A DNA stretch of 64,000 nt from Zygnema cylindricum. Its lineage: Eukaryota; Streptophyta; Zygnematophyceae; Zygnematales; Zygnemataceae. The position numbers and the translations under genes were made by a program. The notes under the pieces were generated by a model. That model saw only the letters and a program-made list of their open reading frames with translations, was not told the origin of the DNA and did no database searches. Positions 1-10,945 of this stretch are shown here, in pieces (position 1 is the stretch's first letter; each line of letters starts with the position of its first letter). The stretch spans positions 155,076-219,075 of the forward strand of contig JBBHKE010002397.1 of the NCBI GenBank assembly GCA_037447655.1. Reading direction: 5' to 3'.

Positions 1-261
1 GGATGGGGCTGACTGTTGGAAATGCAAAAGGGAAAGTAGATTCTGGTTGGATGAAAAGGGGAGGAGGTTGTTAAAATCTTTCATCGGATTTATGATAAGT
101 GGGGTGCTAAATGAAATGTGTGATGCATTTATTATTTCAGTTCATCTAATGCATTGTTTTAAATACGAGAGTATTTTTCTTAAGTTTTATAAAAGGAAAA
201 AGAAAAAGGAAATAGGGGAAGGAATGTTTCTTTATTTGTTTGTAAGAGTTGAAAGGAAATA
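1..261 (+). pseudogene. 3' tail of a gag-only copia element (C-terminal tail ORF)
   Basis: The open frame from 47 to 262 (ending RVERK before TAG) matches at protein and DNA level the C-terminal tail of the gag-only element S1 (minus strand, about 18664-18960): both share the order GxMLNxMCD, ISVHLMHC, a Lys/Arg-rich run and a terminal xRK. The first 46 bases continue that similarity in a broken frame. It is followed by the polypurine tract and an LTR in the same orientation, so this is the 3' end of an element whose body lies left of the window. No function is known for the tail. Homology to S1 is certain; coding capacity is doubtful. Confidence 0.7.
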
Positions 262-280
262 GACTAGAAAATAAGGGGAG
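262..280 (+). promoter_or_regulatory. Polypurine tract of a family-A element
   Basis: GACTAGAAAATAAGGGGAG directly precedes the LTR. The same tract, exactly or nearly, sits next to the 3' LTRs at 2583, 7226, 18658, 26337 and 36198, so it is the plus-strand priming site of the family. Confidence 0.8.
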
Positions 281-1460
281 TATTGATATTTGAGTATTTT
301 CTAGGTCTTTATAGAAAAAGAGCAAAGGCAGTCTGTCTTTGACTCCCTTCTCCAAGCCCCCACACTTTATGTAATCACTGAAGGCTTGATAGGGAGCTAG
401 AGCCATGGCTGCCTAAGCTCACTAGAGAAGACAGGGGGTGGATTAGGTAGATGTACCAAAAGGTAATTGACGGACCCAAGAATTGATCCTCGCACGTGCC
501 GTCCGTCAAGTCACCTTAGCCGTTAGCTCTAACCGTTAAGTCTAGGACGAAAACTACGATATATAGGGTTTGATAATTATGTAAATTGTTACACGTAGAT
601 TAATTCGTTTAACGAAAAATAGATACGTAATGCAAAGATACAATTTTGTATAGTATGGAGTACAATTTAATTTATTTTTTGAAACGGATACTGCGCATTT
701 GTTTCGGACGCAAAACAAATATCGCGCGTATATTTTAAACGGCTACAATTGTATCCAATTTGATCGTACGTCCACGATAGACGCCGCGATCACGGAATAT
801 GTACTTTTGGCGTTTTTCAGTCATCGCCACATCATGTGACACGTGGCGCGACAACGTTGGATTGCGGCGAATCCGGAGATTACGGGAACAAATCTTGATT
901 TGACACGTGTCGACATTCTGGCCATGTTGTACAATGGTCGTACAAAAAGTACACCGGCACCAGTACTTTTCTGTACGACAAAGTAATTTGATTGGTAACG
1001 TACTTCAGTAGATAGAGTTTTACAGGGGGAATAGGACTTAGAAAATTTTGGGTAGGTAGCTGCCTCTCCCAGAGAGCACCTTGTATAAAATGGCAAACTT
1101 TGGCTAGCCATAACTATTAATTTACTTGATCATTTTCAATGATTCTTTTTGTTGTGTACTTAGAGGAGTCCAAGCTACACAGGGGTGTAGCCATTCAAAG
1201 TTTTTATGTGCCAGGGTGGCGGTATTTCTACGGGAAAGTCAAAGTGGGTGAATGTGTCCAAATCTCATATTCTATCTTGCATTCTATGGTGGAACTGAGC
1301 ACACAGAAAGGGTTATTTCACAGGGATGAAGCTGTATTGGGGTTATTACTGTCAAGGGGTCAGTCATTTGGGTTTATATCAAGTTGGAGTCGGCACTACC
1401 TAGATTTGCTTCTTTTTGGATTTGCCTACTCTGAGGGCCAATGGAGGTTTTAGATTTTCA
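281..1460 (+). mobile_element. Family-A LTR (3' LTR of the element entering from the left)
   Basis: Starts directly after the polypurine tract (TATTGATATTTGAG, one base off the family start TGTTGA) and ends at TTTTCA, giving about 1180 bp. It contains the usual LTR landmarks in order: the conserved block around CCATGGC, a tRNA T-arm-like segment near 455-500, the GTAC-rich palindrome cluster (about 915-1000), and a TATA-like TGTATAAAAT reading towards the minus strand's end near 1083 on the opposite strand context. Similarity to the LTRs at 17462 and 20507 in inverted orientation is obvious by eye. The TSD cannot be checked because the left end is outside the window. Confidence 0.8.
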
Positions 1461-1521
1461 CTTTACAGTGTTGTAATTGCTTAGATATTGTAGCAATAGA
1501 GGGTTTAGAGAGGGAATCAGG

Positions 1522-2582
1522 TGGAATTCTGAGACCTCTATAGGTCCTCAAAATGGGAAGCTCACACGAAGCCCCTAAGATAACCCTGACCCCTTTGTGT
1601 TTCAGCAAGAATAAACGATACTTTGGCAGACAAAAACTATAACCGCCTTCACCACTATGAAGACAAGACTCCTTTGAGTCGACAGCAAAATCAATCTCTA
1701 AATTTGCTACTCTGAGTAGTAAGTTATGGAGGGTCAAAGTTAACCTTTTGTATAGAAGCACTCTGGGAGAGAGGAGACTGCCTACCAATTTTTATAAGTC
1801 CTTATTCCCTCTGTAAACCCTCTAATACTAGAGTTCGACACCAATCATAACACTGTGTTGTATAGAAAGGTATATATGCCAAAGTACTTTTTGTACGACC
1901 ATCGTACGACATGGCCAAAATGTCGACACTTGCAATGTCCGAATTCGTTCCCATATTCTTTGGAGATGCCACAAGCCAATGTGGTTATGTCACATGTCAA
2001 TTGACGTGGCGGTGATCGAAAAGTGCCAAAACGCTTATTCCACGATCTTGGCACCTATCGTGGTCGTTAGATGAAAACCGACTTTCAACTCTAGCTGTCG
2101 AAAAATAAATGCGTGGTTTTTGTTTCTCCGTCAAAACAAATGCGCGTTATTTATTTCGCGAAGTACCGTAAACCGTACTATACTACACTGTATCAATGTC
2201 CTAAGAATCTATTTGCGTTGTTAAATGAATCCGTCTACGTGTACATATTTAAATAATTATCGAACCCTATATATTTCAAAACTGGTTGTAGACTTATATG
2301 ACAAAGCTAATGGCTACTGGCGTCTTGACGGACGACAGGTACCAGGATCAAATCCTGGGTCTGGCAAGAACCTTTTTGGTAAACCTACTAAACAATTGCC
2401 AATCTCTTTGTGGACAACATAGGCCGCGATGACTCTAGCTCCCTCTCCAACCTTCAATGACTGCGACAAGTGTGGGAGTTGAAGAGAGGAGTTAGAGGCA
2501 GACTGCCTCTGTTTTTTTTTTTGCATTTTATTTTAACAAGTTCAGATATAGAAAAATACTAAAAGAACTTTTAATTTCTACA
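1522..2582 (-). mobile_element. Family-A LTR, 3' LTR of degenerate element M1
   Basis: Runs from TGGAATTCTGAGACC to TTTCTACA, followed by the polypurine tract on the minus strand; 1061 bp. Positions 2336-2364 carry a segment resembling the 3' half of initiator tRNA-Met. The adjacent internal DNA (2699 upwards) encodes RNase H and RT on the minus strand, so this is a 3' LTR. 1461-1521 between this and the preceding LTR holds nothing recognisable. Confidence 0.8.
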
Positions 2583-2698
2583 CTCCCTTTATTTTCTAGT
2601 CACTCTTTAATTTAAGACCACACTTCTCTCTGCAGAAAATTAGTTTAGGGGAAGGTACACCTTTGGTCATCATATCTGCTACCATTTCACTATCTAGT

Positions 2699-4489
2699 CT
2701 ATACTCTAAACTGATTATTTGTCTTGTACATTCTCCCAAAAGAAGCTAAGTCTAATGTCCATATGTTTGGCTTTAAAGTGGTTTTTATGATAGGCAGAAA
2801 TAGGAATGTCTGCTTGATTATCACAAAACACTTTTGAGCACCACTCTTAAGATAACCAAGCTCACCAAGAAAAAACTTGACCCACATTAATTCTTTTATA
2901 GCAGAGCACGATGCCATGTACTCAGCCTCCATAGTGGAGTGAGCAATGATCTTTTGCTGCTTGTAGCTCCAGCAACAAGCCCCACCACCCACATACGATA
3001 CATACCTAGACTTGCATCTCCTCATAGAAGCATCCCCATAGCTGGCATTCCTCTAAGTGGTGATGTCAATATTGTTCCCACCCAAATGCAACCATAGATC
3101 TCTAGTCCCTATGAGATATCTAAAGACTCTCTTAACTGCCTCCCAATCCTTCTTGGTGGGAACATTCAGACTCCTACTTAGTACTTTTACAACTGCGGTT
3201 ATGTCCAGCATGGTACAATTCATGAAATATATTAGGCTGCCCACTACTTGTCTATAAAGGATTGTCAGCATAAATCTTTTGTCTTCCGGGCCTAACTCAT
3301 CATTTAAGATTATAACTCCCTTTTCCAGACTCCCCTCACTTCCCTTCTTTAGTTCCATTGGAGTGGTACAACTATTAGCCTTGCTTATTCAGAATCTTTC
3401 TAACATGTTTCCAATGGCCTTCTAGTGAGTTAATCTTATTATCTTTATATCTCTGTCTCTCTCTACCTGAATTCTCAAAATATACCTTACTTTTTCGTAT
3501 CCTTCATCTCAAATCTACCTTTTAGATCGGTTTTCAACTTATTTATTTTATCCTTAGATTTACTTAAAACAAACAAATCATCAACATAAATTGCAATGAA
3601 AATAATTGCTTCCTCATCTTCAAACAAATAAATAGAGTGATTTGAGCTGATCTGAATACATCCCGAACTTGTAAGAAACTCATCGAGTTTCTCATTCCAT
3701 TGCCGGGGCGCCAGTTTTAGCCCATACAAAGATTTGATCAATCGACATTCCTTGCTCTCCTCCCCTTGCTCCACAAATCCTTCGGGCTGTCGCATAAAAA
3801 TCTCCTCCTCTAACTCTCCATGTAGGAAGGTCGTCTTGATGTCCATTTGATGTACTTCCATGTCTTTTGCTGTCGCCATTGATAAGTATCCGGACGGAGG
3901 GAAGCCTGATGACAGGGGCAAATGTCTTGTCGTAGTCAATTCCCTCTTTCTGGGTAAATCCTTTCGCCACTAACCTAGCGTTGTAGCGCTCAATGGTGTT
4001 ATCCGGGTTGAGTTTCAATTTAGATACCCACCTACACCTGATTGGTTTTTTGTTAGGAGGACAATCCAGCTATTCCCATGTATCGTCCGCCATAATTGAA
4101 GCCATCTCCTCATTAATGGTTGTTTTCCACCTATTCCTCTCAAGACAGATCATCGCCTCACCATAAGTTTGATGTTCATCGGGGTGCGACAGTTTGGTTA
4201 CCTTGTTGTTATCTTGTCTCTCTTGCAGTCTTTTGCTGCTTCTTCTTCCTCCCTCAAAATCTATTGCCCGAATGGATGGCTGTCATGGATTCTTCGGAAA
4301 AGTTTCAATTTCTCTTTTATCCATTGATTTCAGGTCTATTTCCAGCTCGTATTCCTCTTTGGTTGGAGTTGGCACTAAGGGTTCCATGGGTGAGTCATTC
4401 TTGATCTGATTTGAATGTGCAAGATCATCATCTTCTCGAAAACCTGGATAGTTAGGAAGCTCAAAGTCATCAGAATTTTTCTGACACAA
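2699..4489 (-). pseudogene. M1 copia pol: RT and RNase H (decayed)
   Basis: Three frames together cover a copia RT and RNase H. The RT start (3692-4018) has [20 protein letters not shown]; the RT core (3487-3939) has the catalytic YVDD and the SLYGLK and QMDIKT motifs; 3053-3358 has GSLIYFMNCT and RYLIGTRDLWLHLGG. The RNase H frame (2699-3025) has STMEAEYMAS and ELMWVK before it shifts frame. 4019-4489 is the variable linker between integrase and RT, with PMEPLVPTPTKEE. At least three frameshifts or stops break the polyprotein, so it is dead. Closest relatives are M2, P1 and P2 in this window. Confidence 0.85.
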
Positions 4490-4499
4490 ATCTGATTTT

Positions 4500-5796
4500 G
4501 ACTGTCTTTGTATGCTTAAAGGGATCTATAAATTTCCCTTCATCCATAACCACTAGATGCTTCACTAGGATTATATCTTTTCTCTTAAGATCATATTCTC
4601 TATATCCTTTTACATCTTTATCATATCCTAGCTGATATCTTGGTTTTCTTTTCGGATTTAACTTCGAATTTGACTAATTTGTGTCTAGACTGAACACTTT
4701 AAGTGTGTTACATCTGGTTTTTGGCCGGTCCATCTCTCATAAGGAGTTTGGCCTATTATCGTCTAAGTAAAAACTCTATTCTTGAGAAAAATAACACAGT
4801 TCATAGCTATTGCCCAGATTTTCTTTCTTATCTACTTATCCAACAACATATTCTTAGCTTTATCAAATAGTGTTCTATTTAACCTCTCTGCTACACCATG
4901 TAGAAATTTAAGGTTTTTCTAGTATTTTCTAGGTTTAAACTTGTAAAGGTAAAGTGCAAAAAAGAAGCAGAGGTAGTCTCCCTCAAACTCCTCTCTTCAA
5001 CTCCCACACCTGTCGTAGTCACTGAAGGTTGGAGAGGGAGCTAGAGCCATGGCTCTCTATGTTGGCGAGAGAGAGAGACAGGTAGTAGTTTGGTTGGTTT
5101 ACCAAAAGGGAACTTGACACACCCAGGATTTGATCCTGGTACTTGCCGTCCGTCAAAGATGCGAATAGCTGTAAGCTTTATCTTTTAGTCTAGGATTAAT
5201 GCGGAGGTATATAGGGTTTGATAATTATTCAAAGAGTTACACGTAGATGAATTCATTTAACGGCGCGAATAGATTCTTAGGACATAGATATAGTTTAGTG
5301 TAGTACGGTGTACAATAAAAACGGTGTACAAACGGTACAAACAATGTACTCAAAGGGTGTACTCATGCTTATCCTTGGGGCTTTGTGAGAGTTGCCTACT
5401 CTGAGGACCAATGGAGGTCTGAAAGTTGCACATCATTCTGCTCAAGGTTTTAAATCGCTGTCTTTTGAAGTTGCCCTCCATCTTCTCTCAAAATATCCTA
5501 AAATTGATTAGAGGTATATTCTCCTTCATTATCACTCCTTTCTCTCTTAATAGAAGTTTTATTGAGTTTCTCACTCCACGCTTTATCTTCCTTAAAAATT
5601 TTTGCGCCCTCTGATTTATTTTTCAAAAAATACACTCTAGAATATTGAGACCAATCGTTGGTGATTGTCATCATAAACCACTTACCCCCGGGTGAGGTCA
5701 CTCTGGCCGGTCCCCAAATATCAGTGTGTACCAAGTCTAAAACTTGCTCTTCTTTATAAGTGGCTTCCTTTGGTAATGGTAACCTGTCTAGCGTGC
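4500..5796 (-). pseudogene. M1 copia integrase, split by an LTR
   Basis: Integrase similarity runs from about 5796 down to 5436 and resumes from 4898 to about 4500. The upper part has RLPLPKEATYK, HTDIWGPARV with the first catalytic Asp, and RSDNEGEYTSNQF with the second. The segment carrying the third acidic residue (VAERLN-like, about 4870-4898) lies beyond the inserted LTR. The HHCC zinc domain, protease and gag expected above 5796 are absent and are replaced by an unrelated repeat. The copy is non-functional. Confidence 0.8.
4899..5430 (+). mobile_element. Internally deleted family-A solo LTR inside the M1 integrase
   Basis: Begins TGTAGAAATTTAAGG and ends GTTGCA, with flanks CACCA (4894-4898) and CATCA (5431-5435), a 5-bp TSD with one change. 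Integrase similarity resumes on each side, so this is an insertion. At 532 bp it is about half the family length; the part between the T-arm-like block (about 5133-5160) and the U5 end is missing. Confidence 0.8.
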
Positions 5797-5945
5797 TTGA
5801 TGAGTTTAGAGAAAGGACTGATGGTCCACAAAGTTGTCCAAAAGAGACCTGCAAAGTTTCCCAAATGCAGATACTTCCCTCAAAAATGGCCATGCTCACT
5901 TGTGCTGTAATCCCTCCCGTAGACATAGATGCACAACTTAGGAAA
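5797..5945. repeat. Unclassified dispersed repeat 'R', copy 1
   Basis: About 145 bp (TGATGGTCCACAAAGTT, CCAAAAGAGAC, GCAAAGTTTCCCAAATGC, AAAAATGGCCATGCTCACTT, TAATCCCTCCCGTAGAC) recurs at 16712-16852 in the same orientation. Both copies abut retrotransposon remnants. I do not recognise a protein family; one frame reads SMAIFxGSICIWETLQVSFG on the minus strand in both copies. It may be an internal fragment of another element. Confidence 0.6.
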
Positions 5946-6225
5946 GGAGGGGACATGCTGGATGAATGAAATGCGGGGCAAGTGAAGAAAAAAAAAGATA
6001 CCCCCCCTTACTACCCCTTGTTCCCACGAGGTGGAGACAAAGGAGGGGGGTGGGTTGATATCCCAATTTATGTTAGTCTGCCAAAATTTTGCCAATGGCT
6101 ACCCGGTAACCTCTCTCTTATCCTAGAGATAAAAGCAGCCCACCCCAGTGCGGTTTCCGGTGAAGCCAAAAGAACCACCAATAAGTGCACAAATGATCTT
6201 CCACGCAGAAATATTTATACAAAAG
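5946..6225. other. Unassigned spacer
   Basis: No convincing gene. It contains short A and C/G runs (about 5985-6045). The last five bases (AAAAG, 6221-6225) are the left TSD of element M2. Confidence 0.5.
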
Positions 6226-7225
6226 TGCAATTCTGTGTCCCCCATTTTGAAATGCATAACTCAGGAAGCCTCTAGGTAGTTTTTCACTAACCCACTTTCA
6301 ACTAGAACAGCTGCTACCAAAGCCGACAAATAGAAAATCTGACTACACTCTTGTGAAGTCTGGACTTCCCTGAGTCCACAACAAAAAGAATCAATGAAAA
6401 CGCCCAACAAAGTGATTAATTATCAAATGGCAAAGCTACCAATATTTATACAAGGTTGTTGGGAGAGAGGCGGCTACCTCCTCAATCCTCTAAGTCCTAA
6501 ACCCCTCTCACACCCCTATCTACTGATGTACGAACCAATCAGAAGACTGTACAGTACAAAAAGGTACTAGGGCCGATGTATTTTCTGTACGGCTTGTGTA
6601 CGACAAGGCCATTGAGTGGACGTCTGTCTCCTTTAAACTTGTCCTAGTGTTCCCCTGGATTTGCGCTTCCCAATTGTATCTTGCCACGTTTCGACGGGTC
6701 ATGTCACAATCAAAAACCGCCAAGGTGGCCATTTTAGGATCTCGGCGATGATGTAGGCCGCCGGATCCAAACCGGCTTTTAATGCTAGCCGTTCAAAACA
6801 ACAAATGTCCGTTACATTTTTTTCGTGCGTACTAAAACTCAACTAGTTTCTATGTTCTCAATTCGTTATACCGTTAATCGAATTAATGATCTAGCTAATG
6901 TTTAAATAGCTATCAAACCCTATGTATCCTAACGGGCTACTACGACATACCGCTAAGAGCTGACCACTACATTTCGCACGGCCAGTCGGAGGTTCGAGTC
7001 CTGCCGACTCAACCTTTTTGTTGAGAGTGACTTAGGTCACTCTTTAGTCCTACCTATGGGGCTGAGGCCGCCATGGCTTCACCGCCCTCTCTCTCCTTTA
7101 GTGACTAAAACAAGTATGGGGGCTAAAGAGAGAAGGTGGAGACATGCTGCCTATGCTTTTTCTTTTAGCTATTCTAATCAATTAAGACCTAGAAAATATC
7201 TCCTCTTAATCTAGTGATTTCAACA
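6226..7225 (-). mobile_element. M2 3' LTR (subfamily B)
   Basis: 1000 bp, followed by the polypurine tract. A tRNA T-arm-like segment (GGTTCGAGTCCTGCCG) lies near 6991-7010. It is an elongator-type arm, unlike the initiator-like arm in subfamily A. The rest aligns with 13790-14789 and with 36199-37519. Confidence 0.88.
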
Positions 7226-7414
7226 CTCCCCTTATTTTCTAGTCTAATTTTAGTTTCTCTTTAACCCACATTTTTCTTTGTAGTATTTTAACTTGGGGGA
7301 GGGCATAGGCTGTGTCATCATATCAACCACCATTTCCCCATCACCTCTATACACAAGATTCACAATTTTGTTTTCAACCTTTTCCCTCACAAAACTCAAT
7401 CTTATATCCATATA

Positions 7415-9137
7415 CTAAGCCTTAAAATGATGTTTTAGATTGGCTGCAATTGCAATTGCAGCCTGATTTTCACAAAACACTTCATGCACTCCCTTTTTCA
7501 TAAACACTAATTCTTGCAATAAAGACTTGACCCACATCAGCTCTTTCACAGCAAAACAAGAGGCCATATACTCAACATCCATAGTGGACTGAGCAACCAC
7601 CTTTTGTTGCTTGCTACTCCAACAACAAGCACCTCCCCCCACATATAATATATACCCAAAAGTGCATCTTCTCATTGGTACATGTTGTTTTTGAAATGTT
7701 AGTTTCGTACTTACACCACATTTTGTGAGCACGCGACGGTTCGTGCGTAGATTATTACCGGAAATATTGTGGTGGTACAAATGGAGGTTCGAATGGATTT
7801 GTGGATTGGGGAGTAATTGTACGATTGGAATTAAAGGGATTAATTGAATGGCTCGGAATACGTTTACAAATGGACGGCGCATCGCGAAGGGATCCGATGT
7901 GAAATTTACGAAATGTTGAATATGTACGCCGCCAGTACGAAGCGTCTTATTTGGACAAGTGTACTTTATTTGCGGGAGGCGTATTTATTGCAAAGGACGG
8001 AAGTTCGGTACGGTTTAATTTCGGCAAGTGGTACGTGGTACATTTCGTGGGCGGACGGCGTCCGCCGATATTTCCAAAGAATTGTATTTTGATAATTTGG
8101 TATCAAGTGGACCGTACGTATGTGATGTCGGTTCATGACGTGGTTTCGTCCTCAAGTGACTAATCAAGTTGATACTCAGTACGCGGATTTTACGGAAGCG
8201 TCGATGTAAATATTTGGTTGAACATTGAGATGTCTTTTTGTGAATTAATTATTAGTGTAGATTTACTCACTTTGACATACCTTGAAGTATTCGGGTATGC
8301 CGGCATTAATAGAGGTAGCTGGTAGATAATAGCGTACGGCTGATATGCCTCCGTACATTCAGCAGTAAGCTCTTGTATATATTTGTAGGACTTCGTCATT
8401 TTAGGACATAGGAACTTTTTGGACCAAAAACTGTTCATGGTTATTTTTGGTAATTTTATCTGAGGATTACTCTCAGATATGCAAGCGGAATTATCTGAAA
8501 TTCTGCATGTGTGTTCCTATTTATATTTTTAATATTGTCACAGATTTTCAGGTATATTGTGTGCTTGGTCTGTGTTTTACTTAATTGTGAAGTTAGTCTG
8601 TCTGATCAAAGTTATGGCAAACTATTTTTCTGCAACTTTGACTAGATGATGTGATCAATCTATTTATTATTTTTGTCTGAAACTTTTTGAGGTCATTTTA
8701 TATCCTAGATAATATCTGTAAATGTAGTTTCAGCTTGTTTTGTTAATTTTGTTGAATTCTGTGTGTATCCAAAGTACGCTGTTTTTAGGGTAGTCTGTGG
8801 TGCTTCCTAGGGTGAATCCATGGCTAGAAAAGGCTATGGACAACAGTACATCCCCATAACTGGCATCACTCCAAGTAGTGATGTCAGTGTGCTCCCCTCC
8901 CAAATGCAAACATAAATCCCTAGTTCCCACCAAGTATCTCATGACTCTCTTGGCTGCCTCCTAGTCTCTCTTCCTAGGATCATTAAGACTCCTACTGAGG
9001 ACTCCTACTGCTCTTGCTATGTCTGGTCTAGTACAATTCATAGTAAATTAAATTAAGCTTCCTACAACCAGTCTATATGGAATAGATTTCATAAACTGTC
9101 ACTCTTCCGGACTCATCTGATCATCTAGTATTATTAC
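7415..9137 (-). pseudogene. M2 RNase H, split by a solo LTR
   Basis: The C-terminal half (about 7415-7682) has MRRCTFGYILYVGGGAC, ST-MDVEYMAS, KELMWVKSLL and NQAAIAIAAN, which are copia RNase H motifs. The N-terminal half resumes at 8846 with RYLVGTRDLCLHLGG, DITTWSDASYGD (8730-8942 frame), and TRPDIA-like sequence near 9030. The join is interrupted by the 1163-bp LTR at 7683-8845. Frameshifts occur between 8950 and 9140. Confidence 0.85.
7683..8845. mobile_element. Solo LTR of a different family
   Basis: Starts TGTTGTTTTTGAAATG, ends GGACAACA, and is flanked by perfect 5-bp repeats GTACA (7678-7682 and 8846-8850). RNase H similarity of M2 is interrupted exactly here. The ends form a short inverted repeat TGTTGT/ACAACA. 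At 1163 bp and without coding sequence, an LTR left by recombination fits best. It shares none of the family-A landmarks. Orientation is undetermined. Confidence 0.8.
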
Positions 9138-10945
9138 TCATCCTTCTACACTTTCATCACTAATTTTCTTTAAGTTCACAAGAGTGGTAAAACTTTTTGC
9201 CTTTTCCATCTGAAATTTCTCAAGCATATTTCTGATAGCTTCCTTCTGATCAAGTTTGATTATTCTCTTCCCTCTATCTCTTTCCGTTTGAATCCCCAAA
9301 ATATATTTAGCCTCCCCTAAGTACTTCATGTCAAATGTGCTTCTAAAATCTTTCTTTAACTTATTGATATTTTCCATAGACTTAACACCATCAAATCATC
9401 CACATAAATTGTAATAAAGTATACACCATTCTCATCCTCAAACATATAAATAGAATGGTCAAAACTGATCCGAATATATCCCAGACCGGTGAGAAACTCA
9501 TCAAGTTTCTTGTTCCATTATCTCGGAGCCTGCTTCAATCCATATAAGGAATTTACGAGCCTGCAAACTTTGCTCTCTTCTACTTCCTCTATAAATCCTT
9601 TTGGTTGTTGCATGAAGATTTTTTCCTCTAGTTCACCGTTGAGGAAAGCGGACTTGATATCCATCTGGTGTATTTCTGAAACTCTGAGACCTCCATAAGT
9701 CCTCAGAGTAGACAGCTTCCAAGAAGCCTCTAGGATAATCCTGACCCCTTTGTGTTTCAGCAAAAAATAACTGCCACCCTGGCAGACAAAACCCTGACCT
9801 CCTACACCCCTGTGAAGGCAAGACTCCCCTGAGTCGATAGCAAAAAGAATCTCTGAATTTGCTCCCCTGAGCAGTAAGTTATGGAGGGTCAAAGTTGACC
9901 TTTTGTACAGAAGCTCTCTGGGAGAGAGGGTCCTATCTTCTAATTTTTTCTAAGTCCTGTCTCTCTCACAGACTCTATCTACTGATGTACGGACCAATCA
10001 GATTACTGTTCCGTACGCAAAAGTACAGCTGCCGGTGTACTTTATGTACGGACAGTGTACGACATGGCCTAAATGTCCACACGTGGAATGTCTGGATTCG
10101 CTCCTTTAATCCTCGGAGATGCCGCCCTCCAATGTAGCATCGCCACGTGTCATCCGATGTGGCAATGTCCAAAAACCGCCAAATTCGGCTTCCGCAATCT
10201 CGGCGCTAATTCCCGCCGTCCGATTAAACTCGCATTTGATCGTAGCCGTAATAAATACATGCGCGGTATTTGTATCGCTTACGAAATCAATGTGCGGTAT
10301 TGATTTCTTTTCCGTACCGCAATTCGTACTTTTACACTACCATATCTATGTATTCCGTTAACTGTTATAGTTAAATGATTTATTCTACGTGTTCATGTAT
10401 AAATCATTATCGTAATATATACTATGTATCAGTACTTCTAGACTTAACGGCTAAGGCTACCGGCTATCTACCAACTGTCGGCCGGCAGGTACCAGGATCA
10501 AATCCTGCCGCCGGCACATACTTTTTAGTAATTAATCCCTAGACTAATATAAATTTCCCGTAAACTTGAGGATAGCCTAGGTAGCCATGGCTCTAGCTTC
10601 CTCTCCAATTTCTCAGTGACTGCGACAAGTTTGAGAGTTGGAGAGAGAAGTTAGAGGTAGACTGCCTCGGCTTCTTTGTTTCTATTTAGACCTAGAAAAT
10701 ACTTAAAAACCATTAATTTCTACAATTTCCATGTCTTCCGCAGCTGCTAAACTAAGGAGAATCTTTACAGATGGGAACCGAACCACAGGAGCAAAAGTCT
10801 CCTCATAATCTATCCCCTCTTTTTGGGTGAACCCCTTTGCTACTAACCGAGCCTTATATCTCTCAATGGTATTATTTGGGTTCAGTTTCAATTTAAATAC
10901 CCATTTGCACCCGGTAGGTTTCTTGTGTGGAGGACAATCCACCAA
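9138..10945 (-). pseudogene. M2 reverse transcriptase, split by a solo LTR
   Basis: The RT N-terminus (10725-10945) has [32 protein letters not shown] and FAPVVRF. It is cut at LSLAAAEDMEI by the LTR and resumes at 9671 with HQMDIKSAFLNGELEEKIF and LVNSLYGLKQAPR. The YVDD box reads on the minus strand near 9395-9410, after a stop or frameshift. 9138-9377 has KKDFRSTFDMKYLGEAKYI, the end of the RT domain. Motif order is complete but the reading frame is not. Confidence 0.85.
9677..10724 (-). mobile_element. Family-A solo LTR inside the M2 RT
   Basis: Begins TGAAACTCTGAGACC, ends TTTCTACA, 1048 bp, flanked by perfect TSD ATTTC (9672-9676, 10725-10729). The RT frame resumes on each side. It carries the initiator-tRNA-like segment (10486-10507; 19 of 22 bases match the T arm as I recall it), the GTAC cluster (about 9985-10065) and CACGTG boxes. 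Confidence 0.92.

Noticed and set aside
2290-2370. Complete tRNA gene inside the family-A LTR
   Set aside because: Only a T-arm-like half is convincing; I could not pair a 7-bp acceptor or find normal D and anticodon arms at the right spacing.
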